This document shows, piece by piece, positions 23,201 to 34,069 of a stretch of 64,000 nucleotides of DNA. The notes below the pieces were generated by a model, which saw only the letters and a program-made list of their open reading frames with translations, did not search any database and was not told the origin of the DNA. The stretch lies in contig WNNJ02000694.1 in the NCBI GenBank assembly GCA_012934845.2, positions 1-64,000 of the forward strand, written 5' to 3'. The stretch's first letter is position 1; each line of letters begins with the position of its first letter. This DNA is from Pomphorhynchus laevis (Eukaryota > Acanthocephala > Palaeacanthocephala > Echinorhynchida > Pomphorhynchidae). The position numbers and the translations under genes are program-made.

Positions 23201-25425
23201 AAGATAATATTGTAAGGAAATCGATTTGTATTGTAAATTGATACACTATAAGTAGACACACAATAAGTAGAAGACAAAAGTAGATATTTTATATCTATTT
23301 TGATAGTAGGAGTTGAAGTACATACTAAAATATTAGTTCCATTATCATTATAAAATAAGGTATTTAAATTTCAAACATTAAAATTTAATACTTTTTTAAT
23401 TTTATCTGGATACAAGTAGAAGTAAAGAAAATGATATTTGTGCTTGATATTTAACATTCTATTTGATTCTAATATAAGATAAAATTAATATGCATGGTAA
23501 GTAGTAAACAGTGAGTCCGGGAAGGGGGTTAAACATCATAAAAAACCATGCGAATATAAAGTAGAGTTCGAATTTTCGGAATATATTTAGCTCATATATA
23601 TTCTCATAATAGTTAACCTACGTAGATGACTAGTATTTGAAATATTAGGAGAGTGATGGATAAACCATGCAAAGATGAAACAAATTGTGAGGAAAGGCTA
23701 CGAGAGAAATACTTTTGAATTTTTTAATTATTATCGATAATGAATTTACCTGAAATATATCATCGATACTAATATTCTTCAAGAAAGAATATTTCGGTAA
23801 ATCACGTAATAAAGACGCAGAATTATGTAGAAAGCATCAATGCAGATATTTGCGATGTCCAGATGAAGGACGTTATAAAATATTAAATTCGTTCAGCAAA
23901 TTATTAGAATACATTAAAAATTTTATTTCAGTAAAAATAAGCAATTTTGCTTTGATAATTTTAAACCAAAGTTGGAAAAAAATGTGGGTATAATGGTTGA
24001 GGAAATTGGATTTTAGGTATTATAGATAAAAGTGGATAGTTGAGGTGATATATTTGTTAATAACTGTTATGTTACTAATAATATACGATAAATATATTAG
24101 AACTTTGTGCTGATGGATGTAGAAATGTTTATACATTGATTCAATTAATCTACAAACACGTTGAAGTTTAAAGTATAATTTGTACCGATTAATCGAAGAC
24201 ATATTTGCAATTAAATACATTAGGCTATCAACCTGGTACAGGGAAGCATAGTCATTATTTTAAGTCTGATCAAAATGTACTGTCAAAATACGACAAATAT
24301 GTAATTTGAACAGTCATATATTGATAATATATGTATATTGATAATATATGTATATTATATAATTATATAAATGTCAATATATATACATTATATATGACAC
24401 TATGTTATTTGAATAATAAACCGTTGATTAACTGGTTTAATATTCAAGGCACCAACTCGTCGTTAACTTTGAGTGTCAAATATTTGGTTTTCTTCATTCA
24501 TGACGTCTTGAACACTTGCATGTACAATGGTATCACTGTCGATGAGCAACTGTCTTTTATTCTTTTGATCTCCAAGCCATCCTCCTGCGCCGTAAATAGT
24601 ACTTGCTATTTCTTCAATAACCTCCATAACTGGATGACGAAGTGGATGAACATCCCTTTTGTCTATAGCCGATGCGATGATTTTGTCAGATTTCGGGTCA
24701 AAAATAATCGCTTTTGAAATATCATCATTCTTTTGCAAAATCGTGTCGATGTGTTGTCCACTCAAGTAACCTGTATTCAATATATGCTCCAAATATTTGT
24801 CTGGATGAAATGACACGGGCCAGTATTTAAGTTGTTTTAGGTATTGATACTTAACAATAGCTGCATTTTCTGGTACTTGAATTAACCTTAGATTTCCAAG
24901 TGAAATTCCGTTAAAAATGGTCAAGTCATCACATTTTATAGGTAATTTCTTGAAGTCGTTAAAGAGTGAAGTTCCTAGAATAATTTCATATACAGGAGGC
25001 GAATTGTTATTTACTTGTCTGATTCGTTTTAAGTGCTTACCAATTTTTGAATTAAAGATAAGCACTTGGTTATCTGATTCTATCTGGCTATTGGTCTTTG
25101 CACAGCTGTCCAGACTTTTTATCAAAGAACTTATCATTTTTGGCTCTCGAATAGTACATATTAATCCGTCAATTAAGTCTATTTTATCGAGGTTGAAGAG
25201 ACATTTTAATTGCCAACGCATCGATAACACTGGCACGATGGTCTACAATGAAGACGGAAATTAAGATTTTCTAAGTAAAAAATAAGTTTTCATACTTTGA
25301 ATGATTAATACTTTGAATCCTCTTTGTCCGCTAATCTCCATCCAATTATCATACAAGTAAATCTTTTATGTTTTTACAATAAACCGTAATTTCTCACTTA
25401 CATAATAGAGGTAATTAATCTTCAT
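20236..25425 (-). CDS. ADAT3: tRNA-specific adenosine deaminase subunit 3 (ADAT3/TAD3), three exons
   Basis: This is the partner subunit of ADAT2 in the deaminase that converts A34 to inosine in tRNA anticodons. The spliced CDS I infer is 25402-25425 (exon 1, 8 codons, donor GTAAGTGAG), 24468-25242 (exon 2, acceptor TCTTCATTGTAG) and 20236-20468 (exon 3), giving 343 residues in one frame; the human protein has 351. Exon 2 carries PVLS, HLKRIR, YWPVSFHPDK and HPLRHPVMEV. Exon 3 carries YLCTGY, EPCPMCAMALVHSRI, SGALG and LNHRIEV. The zinc ligands are H211, C288 and C291. The catalytic Glu of active deaminases is Val213, as normal for ADAT3. Intron 1 is 159 bp and intron 2 is 3999 bp and holds a satellite array. 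The exon 3 acceptor could also lie 9 nt further in, without changing phase. Exon 1 and the start are less certain than the rest. Confidence 0.92.
20740..22265. repeat. 170-bp tandem satellite, about nine monomers, inside ADAT3 intron 2
   Basis: Monomers start at 20836, 21006, 21176 and so on every 170 bp, with a partial unit on each side. Each monomer has a 63-codon plus-strand frame from ATGGCCTGTTTG to a TAG inside the next monomer, so consecutive frames overlap by 22 bp; 170 is not a multiple of three, so the array is not one long protein. Diagnostic variants fall in an order (H-type QRHS units at 20836 and 21346, each followed by a G-type GSHFSYFIS unit at 21006 and 21516, then I-type units), which hints at a higher-order repeat of three monomers. 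The left edge fades out at about 20740 and the right edge is abrupt near 22265. Confidence 0.93.
22290..22336. repeat. 12-bp-arm hairpin plus a third copy of its arm
   Basis: TATCCCACAGAG at 22290-22301 pairs exactly with 22312-22323. The right arm is then repeated directly at 22324-22336 (TCTCTGTGGGATA). It lies about 25 bp beyond the right edge of the 170-bp satellite, within ADAT3 intron 2. Confidence 0.85.
22500..22900 (+). repeat. Dispersed repeat, copy 1 (partner at 26400-26850, minus)
   Basis: The segment containing CAGTAAAGATTATGAATTCG (22549-22568) aligns with the minus strand of 26400-26850 over roughly 350 bp at moderate identity, with conserved landmarks such as GTAAGATTGC or GTAAGATCGA. 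Both copies look protein-derived but are decayed. The family is not recognised. This copy lies within ADAT3 intron 2. Confidence 0.5.
22900..24460. other. Rest of ADAT3 intron 2: AT-rich, no genes seen
   Basis: The intron part upstream of the satellite (in gene orientation) has no convincing open frame. A small segment near 23650-23720 (ATGGATAAACCATGCAAAG) looks weakly coding-like but breaks within about 20 codons. Simple TATAT runs occur near 24320-24400. Confidence 0.5.
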
Positions 25426-25584
25426 CCTCTCCTCAAATGTTCACTTCACTAAATTTTATAGAAATCGTAAAAGTAAAACTTAAAATTTAAATTCAAAATT
25501 AAATTTTAAAAGTAAACATGGTAGTACATGAACACGGAAAATACCCTCGTCATTTCCGACTGTCTCATCGAGCGGTGAATGTCT

Positions 25585-25686
25585 ACCAGTTGATGTCGTT
25601 GCGGTGCATACAATCAATGAATTTAAATCCAATATACCAGTTAATGTCGTTGCGGTGCATATAATCAATGAATTTAAATCCAATAT
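25585..25686. repeat. 51-bp tandem duplication upstream of ADAT3
   Basis: Two adjacent copies of a 51-bp segment beginning ACCAGTTGATGTCGTTGCGG (25585 and 25636) differ at only a few bases. They lie about 160 bp upstream of the inferred ADAT3 start, so they could fall in its promoter or 5' UTR. Confidence 0.75.
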
Positions 25687-25689
25687 AAA

Positions 25690-26395
25690 GAACTGGATTC
25701 GAAATGAGAATGAGTGGTGGTTGCTGCAGTACCCATGGTTCTGATATATATACTGATTTTTTCTTGTATTAATTTGTTTTTTTTGTGAGCGGTCAAAACA
25801 GCCTTATGGCTATGACCTGTAGTAATAATAAACAAGTCAGAATTAAAATATACCATTTAAATAAAACACTAAAAAGTTATTTGTAATATTAAGTAAATAC
25901 GTATTGATATTCTAAAATTATTTCTAATTTTTAAAATAACGTACTTTAACAAAATAAGATTGGACCTAAATGAATAGTTTAGGTCACCTAAATATTTAGT
26001 TTTGCGATGAATTTGAAATGAATAGTGATACATGGAATTGTGATATATAGTTTAGTACGTTTGGTATTATAGATCGCTTAATAAAACCCCGTGTTTGTTT
26101 CGATTCACGTAAAATAAATTACAATAAAACTTATTTTTTATAAATAATTTTTATTTCTAAAAGGAAAATTTTTCGAAAACAAAGATTATACAGAAATATT
26201 TTTACAAAAAGATTAAGTCTTTATATAAGTCTATATAAAGAGCTATAGTCACTTTATATTTTTACCCTTCAAATAGTTATGTTATATGTAAATTTTTCGA
26301 TTTGATGGATATCTACATTGTTACTAGTGTCTCAGCAACTTCGCAAATTCCTCTTAAATCCCAACTTTCCCTTTAACGTATCTTAAAGTTTCCAA
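25690..26395. other. AT-rich interval without recognisable genes
   Basis: No open frame with protein-like composition and no repeat landmarks beyond simple AT tracts were seen. Confidence 0.5.
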
Positions 26396-26399
26396 CTCG

Positions 26400-26850
26400 T
26401 AGTCTAATCTGCCTTCGTTAATTTGACCATATCTCAATTCTGTTATCTAAACTTCATTAGCCAAATATACCCCAACGTATCAATTTCTTTTTCCATTGTA
26501 TCACATTTCGTTTTTGCAAAATTAAAATCATTCTTATACATCCTTCTCTCGATCCCTACAGAAAAAAGTTTTTATCTTTACGCTTCCGTGACTGTTTTCT
26601 ACTATATGCCCAAATTACTCTTCAAACTTTGGTCATCGATCTTACCTTATTGTCGCACCTTTAGCCTTGAACCATTTACCTACCCATATTTGTACATCTA
26701 CAGCCTTCACATTTTTCAAGCATATTCTCGAATTCATAATCTTTACTGACAACTGATTTTCTTTTAAAACTTCATTATTTGCATATTTGTTGTGTAATTT
26801 TAGTATACCTACAAACGGGCATTTTGCCTCATTGACCACTGTAAATAAAA
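26400..26850 (-). repeat. Dispersed repeat, copy 2 (partner at 22500-22900, plus)
   Basis: On the minus strand this copy keeps a 65-codon frame (KLHNKYANNEVLKENQLSVK, then VQIWVGKWFKAKG) with splice-like borders: TTTTATTTACAG before it, AAGGTAAG after it, and TTTTTTCTGTAG a little further on. It could be taken for a host exon, but the same sequence recurs in decayed form within ADAT3 intron 2, which favours a repeat or retroposed gene family. The protein is not recognised. Confidence 0.45.
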
Positions 26851-26859
26851 TTTATACAT

Positions 26860-27245
26860 TATGAAGAAACAATAACGCAAAATAAAACATTCTTAATATA
26901 CTTAGTAAGCTCAATTGACTTAGGGATCACATTACTAGTATATTACATTAGTAGTTAAGAGTTTATCTCGACAATTTTAAATACAACGATGTTATAAAAA
27001 CCGAATCCTACTCTGAGCATTTCAAAATAAACGAGAAATGTCAGCGGCTTATCGTTGTTTTCGAGAAATGATTACACTAGATTAAACTAGATTATATATT
27101 AAATTATATATTAAACTAGATTATAACCCAAATTAATAATTATATATGTATGAATAGAATAAGAGCAGAATACAAGGACAATATTTTTGTTTAAAACGTT
27201 TCAACCCTTCCGTGTCTTCATCAGTCTATTGTAAGTAGTTGTTAT
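26860..27245. other. AT-rich interval without recognisable genes
   Basis: No gene seen. A local repeat of ACTAGATTAAACTAGATTATA occurs at about 27075-27125. Confidence 0.5.
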
Positions 27246-27249
27246 TAAG

Positions 27250-28570
27250 ATAGTTTAAACTATATCAAGATAGTATGTTGCTAAAGTATCTTCCTCATGT
27301 CGTCGTACTATCGGCCTCTTTAAACGTCCGTTCTGGACCTTAGATGTTCGTAACTTCCGAATAATATATCACGCGCTTATAGAGTCACATGTTATTTACG
27401 CCTCTCCTGCAGCCTTTCTTTTTTAGCAAAAATAACTTAGCGACCTATGATTCAGTGCTTAAATTTGCAACAAAGCTCGTTCCTGCTGTTAAAGGTCTTT
27501 TATTTGATTTTAAACTCAGGACTCTTAGAATTTCATCAATTCATAATACATTAATATTGCTGATATGATGCTGGTGCGGAAAGCGCTAATATCGTTGTCC
27601 CACCCACTCAATCACCTATTCAGCCTCCGTGATTCCAATAAGCTGCGAGGACACGGATTGATACTCAAACATCTCCGAGAGCTACATCGATGGCACAAGA
27701 ATATTATAGATCGTGTGTGAATCAATGGAATAGACTGCCGTATGCAGCTATTGATAGTCAAATCAACAAAGCATTCCGTCGAGCATTGAATTCGCACTTA
27801 GAAGTTGTTACACCTAACACCTGATTGTTACCTTTTTATCTGTTTTATGTTTGCTTTTATATTTGGTGTCCAGCCCAAGCAATCACTTATCGGATGATGT
27901 ATAATCATAAAGCGTCTACCTTATATATGCAAAATTCGAACTTTTAAATCGAAAACAGCATTAGCATATAGCTGAAAAACTCTTGCTGATATATAATTCA
28001 AATTTTACATAAAATGTCAAAAATTTTCCTTACCATCTACGATATATAAAAAGAATACGTTTGGTAGTTTGTCTGCATAGTCAATCCCACAGATAAAATC
28101 GATGATTCAGGCTCGTCAAAAGGTAAGTTGACTCTTAGTTTGATAAAAATTGATCTCATGCAAATAAAGTTACGGTTAATTGGTAACATTTGGCGATATT
28201 TTGGATCCTTAAATGTGCGTTGCTTCAGAATAATATGATAGGCACTCATCGAATCTCGCATGCTCTACGCATCTCCCGTATCAATCAACATCTGCTCAAG
28301 AACATTGTGGCTTAGGAATTGATTTTCTAGTCGACTTCACGTCTTGTTCTCTCTATCTAAAACCTCTCATTTGACCATAAGTTAGATCCTAGGTATTCTT
28401 ACGGTGTGCGGTAGTTTGATAAAAGCTGATATTATGCAGGTGTGTAAAGCTCTTTCGTTATCCACTTGATTTAATGTTTAGCTTAAAAATTCAGAGCAGC
28501 TATAAGGTCATCGACTAACACTCAAGCATCGTAGAAAAATTCATCGACATTATTTATTATTAAACGAGCG
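27250..28570 (+). mobile_element. Two LINE 3'-end scraps in tandem
   Basis: The first (27250-27830) encodes the end of a CR1-like RT protein, in more than one frame: ESHVIYASPAAFL near 27390, KLRGHGLILKHLRE near 27645, and NQWNRLPYAAIDSQINKAFRR near 27715-27780, finishing at EVVTPNT. The second (about 28030-28570) repeats the earlier part of the same region in more decayed form. Both are 5'-truncated and inactive. Confidence 0.6.
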
Positions 28571-31132
28571 AACTATTAATTAGGCCGATAGTACGACGAC
28601 ATTAGAAAGATACTTTAGCAACATGTTGACTGATGTCGAGAGTTTTACAAGAGACCATCCCCAAATCATTAAATTTGTCAGTGGAAACGATATGTTACCT
28701 ATATGATATGATGCGTGAATAATCGGCGAACTAAGATAAAGTATAGTTAAATCCAGTCTTTTTCATATAATTGCTTATAACTGCGCAGGCCTTTTCGATT
28801 CCTATTGCATAATCTCATTGATTATTAAACTGATTACAATAAGATATAAAGCTATTCAAGTATCAAATGACTGACAGTATCGTTTCAATTATATATACTT
28901 ACAACTTACGAGAATATAAAATGGTTAAACTTAAGAAACTCCATAATACGGATGCTTCACTTCAAGTCCAGTGTTCAAACAAAAAGTGTTTAGTCTGAAC
29001 TTATGTTGTCAGTGATTGGTATCGCATCAAAGATTTAATATGTGGATTTTGTGCATCTCGACAGCTTAATCAACTTATTTTTATCAAACGTGGCAGATTC
29101 CGATAAATTTATTCAAAAAATCACTGCTATTCAGTATCCAATTTATAAAACTGAACATACACATGTTAACGATCATGCTTACAGTGGTGTTGCTGCTAAT
29201 TATCCTTCCTCCACAAAATGCACTCTAGTTGTCATCAAATTCGATACTTCAATTCCCAACGTCGAATCAGCTGATTCCGCATTTTTCAAACATCGCACAA
29301 TGCATCCTCTAACTTTTAATCACTACATAACTGGAATTGGTTGCTCACATGTTAATGAATATCGTGATAGCTCGAGTCCTAACAACAATCAAACAAATCT
29401 ATAAATCTTTAATCGCTCAATTATGAATTTTAGTCCGCCTATTAATGCGTTTTCGACTGCACTTGTATCTCTACTACAAATCAATTCAGCGTTTGTTCTT
29501 ACTCAAACGATACCGATGCGGTTATTTCAAATCGACCTGATCCACTTACGTACCCGCCTACTCAGTCGCCGTATCAGTTCTTCTGTTCATTCTACCATTC
29601 ATCAAAATTACTTCCATTTATCTACTCTTCACAGGCTATCCAACGTTCCTCTAATTCTGTTGATATCATTTCATCAATCAATTTAGCTTCCGCTAATATT
29701 GATCTTGTCCGTCAAATTAATATTCCTATGAATTTACAACTAATTACCTCTGATGCACCTTCATCTAACTGTATTTCCAAAACTTCATCATAAGTAAGCG
29801 GTATTATTTCGCGAATACACTCAACCAATTTTTCCTATCCAATTCGTACTTTTCCTTCGTCTGCAATCAGAATATTCAAGCTTACATCGGTAAATCCTAC
29901 AATGCCCCAACGTCAACGAAAACAATTCTACTCACGTGATAGGTGCATTATCATATCGAATGTCGAGGCTCCTACTCCTTATCCGCTCAAAGCCGTCTCG
30001 ATACTGATGTATCTGTGTTTTGATCTCTCTTTTCTCCACCTTTAACGGTTGTTCTCTGATCGTACACAATCAATATCGATCCTATCCCGACGTTTTAAAC
30101 TCATCTTCTCATCATCTACTTGTATCATATTCCCTGATCGGTCCCGTATAAAATCACTTAGCTTAGCTTTGCTCGTGAAGAAAAACGTCTATGTGAAATT
30201 AAAGGAGAATCTTCCCTTACAATAAGAAATGGAAATTTTCGCGTCGTCTACAATCTTCCGAAAATTCGATAATGACCAGTTTCTCCAACTAGCCTCATTC
30301 TCTAGGCAATTCCTATTATCGCTCGTATCACATTGGTCTACTCAACATCCGTTCTATCCAGAATAAAACTAATCTTCTTCTCAACACATTTTCCTAACAA
30401 TCGCTTGACATCTGATGTATAACTGAATCTTGACATACCAATTGTGATGATCTCGCTATTCGTCGTCTACGTTCAACAGAAGTCTCTCTCGTTGATTCTG
30501 CCCGCTCTTCTAATAATGCGTTATCAACATCCACGTCGAATTAGGTGGGAGTGTCGCCTTTGCCGACGCTCCTTCGTCCCTCATAACAATTAATTATAAT
30601 CTAGCACCCGAATCTTTCGAATTACTTACCTGTAGATCGTCTAATGCTTTTCCACTTGAAGTATCTATCATATTTCGTCTAGATCTTCCCATCCTTCCTC
30701 CAAGTTCTTCGATGAACTAGCTGATCTTCTCTCTTATTGTTCAATTTTAGCACTCCCACTGTTTGTACTAGGTGATTTCAACATTAGACTACCCTTTCAA
30801 TTCAGATTCCATCAAGCTTGTAAACACTCTTTCCGACTATAATCTTCATTTACTTTAACCCCTGCCACTCACATACTTGGTGGTACCCTTGATATCATTG
30901 CAACTCCGTGCAGTTTCTCGATACATGTTTCATTTAATATCTCAGATATTGGTCTCTTTGACCTCTTTATACTTACTCTAAATCTAACTAACCAGCTTGC
31001 TCCCGCTCGAGTCTTGCCTAACTTCAATTGATCTTGGAAATGTCTCAATCTTACTTTATTTCTATCTCTTATTCTTGGATATGCTCTTGTGTCTCTTAAT
31101 TCGCCTTTCCTTCGATTTTCTATCATCTCTAT

Positions 31133-33403
31133 TTGACTCTAATCTCACAACAATTCTGGATTACATATTATCTCGCCGATCACACATTCGTAAGGGTTCT
31201 CGATGCACACCATAGTTTGATTCTATCCCATCCTCCTTCTCCGCCTTTACCATTATCTACACCAAGTCGACCCTGGAAGCTTCTCGATATCCCTATTCTC
31301 TGCACATCCTTACTCAATTCTTCACTCTTTTCACTTCCTCTTAACTATCTCTCTCCCGATGATCTCTGCATTCTGTTTGATTCTGAACTTACGTCGATCC
31401 TCAATAACCTTCTACCTAGTCGACTTCGACGTTCCCAGCGCTTGCGCCATGCTCCCTGGTTCGATTCTGACTGTAGTCTTTCTAAGCGTCGACTCCGTCA
31501 CTCTTTTCGTATGTATAAACGCTTTCTTAAACGTTCACCCAACTCACTCCCTCCAAATCTTCGTGATTCCTACTTTTCTCAACGCCGTTCACATCTCATT
31601 CTTATACGTACTAAACGTACTCTCTTTTGGCGAAATCAACTCGAGTCATCTTCCAACTCGAAATCTCATTGGAAAATCTTAAACTCAATTCTTTCACGAT
31701 CATCTACCCCTTGTAATATAAATCCTGATGAATTTTCTTCTTATCTACAAACTAAGCTATCTAATTTACTTTCCCTACTACCCATAGCCCCCTTGTACCC
31801 ACTCTTATCTTTAAATACTTCCCTCCCAGAACTATTCCACCTTCTTCCCGTTTCGTCTGATGAAGTTTCTTCGGTTCTGCTGTCATTACCTAATAAAACC
31901 TCTCCTTCTGACCCAATTCCCACTCACTTACTTAAAAATATCTGCACTTTTATCTTACCCTTCCTAACCACATTGTTCAACTCGTCCATCCGTAGCTGTA
32001 CATTTCCTTCCATCTGGAAATGCGCCACTGTTCGTCCTATCATCAAAAAGCAATCTCTCGACTCTTCACTACCATCTTCGTACCGTCCAATCTCACTTCT
32101 CCCAACCCTCTCTAAACTCCTTGAGCGTCTCGTTCTTAAGCAAGTTAATACATATCTCTATTCCTCTAACTTATTTCCTCCCTTCCAAGCCGCTTTTCGC
32201 TCTAATTACTCTACCGAAATTGCATGTCTTAAAGTTTATAACGACTTACTCATATCGCGCGATCATAAATTATGTAGTGTCATAGTTTCTCTTGATCTAT
32301 CGTCTGCTTTTGACATCGTCGATCACTCGATTCTTCTCCATCGCCTTCGTCATGATTATGGCTTCTCTTTACCCACTGTATCATGGTTTTCTTCATATCT
32401 ATCAAACCGTACATTTCGCGTATACTCTAACTCTTCTCTCTCCCATCCTTCGTCCATTCCGTCCGGTGTTCCGCAAGGCTCCGTATTAGGCCCTATACTT
32501 TTCTCTCTTCTTCTTGGTGATTTGTCTTCGATTTCTCATAAATTTAACTTCCATGTTATGCAATATGCTGATGACATTCTCATCTATGCTCATGCACCTG
32601 TTTATCGTATTCGCGATCTTAGTGTTTCTGCTTCCGACTGTCTTGTCTCAATTTCCAATCATCTTTCTTCCCTTCGCCTTTCTCTGAATCCTGATAAATC
32701 CAAAATTATGTGGATCCTACCTCGACGCCTCGGCTTCGAACCTCCCTCCGTATCATTAAATTCTAAAATTCTTCCTATCGTTGATAATCTCGTTTTCCTA
32801 GGCTTCCATTTTGACAACCGACTTTCACTTAAACCTTTCGTTAGAGATAAAGTACGCTCATCTACCTTGATACTCCGCAACCTCCGTCAAGTTCGTAGAT
32901 TGATCGATTTCCCTTCTTGTATGACTCTCATATCATCTCTCCTTTTTTCTAGACTCGATTATTGTCTTAGTCTATTTTCCAACTCACCTAAATCCACTCT
33001 TCTTCCCCTACAACGCATCGTCAACGCAGCTGTCCGAATTCTCCTCCGTCTTCGTCGTTTTGATCACACATCCTACCATCTTGCTTCTCTCGATTTGCCT
33101 ACAATTTATTGTCGTGTTCAAATTCGTCTTCTTATCGTTGCTTTCCGCCTTGTAACTTTTCATACCCCTTCATTTCTCAACCTTCCTTTTCTTGATAATT
33201 CTCGTCCTGTTTACTGCTCCTTGCGTTCCTGTAATTCCCTTCTTTTACATGTCCCAAACTACTCTACCTCCTTTGGACTCCGCTCCTTCCTGGTGGCTGC
33301 TCCTCTATCGTGGAATCATCTGCCCATTCATATACGCCAATCAACTTCCCTGCAGTGCTTCAAACGACAAATCCGATCCCATCTGAACAATTTAACTGCT
33401 TGA
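31133..33403 (+). CDS. LINE family A ORF2: reverse transcriptase and C-terminal domain
   Basis: A 756-codon open frame without interruption. The first 31 codons come from the host A2 element read out of frame, so the native sequence starts at about residue 32 (LILSHPPSPP). RT motifs are intact: SLDLSSAFDIVDHS (motif A), [15 protein letters not shown] (motif B), YADDILIYAH (catalytic motif C) and LSLNPDKSK (motif D), followed by the C-terminal domain ending in NHLPIHIRQSTSLQCFKRQI. In an active element ORF2 does target-primed reverse transcription. Here the endonuclease is missing because of 5' truncation, so the copy cannot move by itself. The intact frame suggests recent insertion. Confidence 0.85.
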   Translation: MTLISQQFWITYYLADHTFVRVLDAHHSLILSHPPSPPLPLSTPSRPWKLLDIPILCTSLLNSSLFSLPLNYLSPDDLCILFDSELTSILNNLLPSRLRRSQRLRHAPWFDSDCSLSKRRLRHSFRMYKRFLKRSPNSLPPNLRDSYFSQRRSHLILIRTKRTLFWRNQLESSSNSKSHWKILNSILSRSSTPCNINPDEFSSYLQTKLSNLLSLLPIAPLYPLLSLNTSLPELFHLLPVSSDEVSSVLLSLPNKTSPSDPIPTHLLKNICTFILPFLTTLFNSSIRSCTFPSIWKCATVRPIIKKQSLDSSLPSSYRPISLLPTLSKLLERLVLKQVNTYLYSSNLFPPFQAAFRSNYSTEIACLKVYNDLLISRDHKLCSVIVSLDLSSAFDIVDHSILLHRLRHDYGFSLPTVSWFSSYLSNRTFRVYSNSSLSHPSSIPSGVPQGSVLGPILFSLLLGDLSSISHKFNFHVMQYADDILIYAHAPVYRIRDLSVSASDCLVSISNHLSSLRLSLNPDKSKIMWILPRRLGFEPPSVSLNSKILPIVDNLVFLGFHFDNRLSLKPFVRDKVRSSTLILRNLRQVRRLIDFPSCMTLISSLLFSRLDYCLSLFSNSPKSTLLPLQRIVNAAVRILLRLRRFDHTSYHLASLDLPTIYCRVQIRLLIVAFRLVTFHTPSFLNLPFLDNSRPVYCSLRSCNSLLLHVPNYSTSFGLRSFLVAAPLSWNHLPIHIRQSTSLQCFKRQIRSHLNNLTA

Positions 33404-33485
33404 CTTTCTCATTTTTGTTTGTGGACTTGTAAGCGTACAGCTTGTACGCATTTGCCACATTAAATAAATTTGTATTATTATTATT
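31225..33485 (+). mobile_element. Young 5'-truncated LINE, family A, with ATTCT target-site duplication
   Basis: Insertion into A2 is precise. ATTCT at 31220-31224 recurs at 33486-33490, and the A2 reading (TTTGATTCT then GACCGTG) is continuous across the two sides. The copy starts in the linker between endonuclease and RT and ends in a 3' UTR with the stem-loop at 33433-33449, then AAATAAATTTG and a short TTA-repeat tail. Its RT frame is fully open. It closely matches the copies at 36.4-38.0 kb and 59.8-64 kb. Confidence 0.88.
33433..33449 (+). promoter_or_regulatory. 3' UTR stem-loop of LINE family A
   Basis: GCGTAC, loop AGCTT, GTACGC, followed by ATTTGCCAC and the 3' tail. The same stem-loop is at 37937-37953. 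The minus-strand copy at 59872-59888 has GCGTGC, loop, GCACGT, in which one base pair changed on both sides. Such 3' structures often serve as RT recognition signals in LINEs; that role here is inference. Confidence 0.6.
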
Positions 33486-33903
33486 ATTCTGACCGTGTAA
33501 TTATTACGCGTCGCAGGCGTCACGTTTTTCGCTTATATCTCCGTTTCCTCAAACGAGGTTCTATTTCTGTCTCCTCCGAGTATTGCGATGCCTACATAAA
33601 AATTCGTAGTTCCTACTACTCTCTTCTACGAAGTAAGCACACACTCTTCTGGCAGAATAAGCTTACTTTTTCGGACTCAAAGTCTACTTGGAGCATTTTA
33701 AACTCACTCCTCTAACGTTCTTCAACGCATGGTAACATCGATCCAAGCTTTTTCTTCTTATCTTCACCTTAAACCGGTAAATGCTTTATCATCTTTCCAT
33801 TCAACTTTCTAAGCATCGACTGCCTCAATACAATTCTATCTTCCTGAACTCTTCTATCAACTTCAAGTTCTTGTTCTTCTTTCATTCTTCGAAAGATGCT
33901 GAA

Positions 33904-34069
33904 AAAGGATAAGAGGCAAGTGGAGGAAGTGGATGCACGATCAACGATAAGAGAGATGGGTAGATAAGAGTACAGTATAATGTCATCATCATATTGTATA
34001 ACATGAAAATTGTGTTTTTGTTTTTGAAGAGAGATCATCGAGAATAAGGGAGAAAGGAATAAGACCTAG
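33904..34069 (-). repeat. Inverted duplication of the RT catalytic region inside LINE A2
   Basis: The minus strand of this segment matches 34695-34860 on the plus strand at about 90% or better, including LILDDL and the catalytic-motif region (YDDDIILYS against YADDIILYS). The arms are about 165 bp and are separated by about 625 bp of normally oriented A2 sequence. Both arms stop at the same element position, which is also where the element ends at 34860. Confidence 0.8.

Noticed and set aside
24331-24717. Plus-strand 128-codon gene
   Set aside because: It is the antisense shadow of ADAT3 exon 2.
26642-26839. Host exon with good splice borders
   Set aside because: The same sequence recurs in decayed form at 22.5-22.9 kb, so it is listed as a repeat; the gene reading stays possible but unsupported.
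33769-34038. Minus-strand gene with an RT-like motif
   Set aside because: It is the inverted copy of the plus-strand RT segment at 34695-34860.
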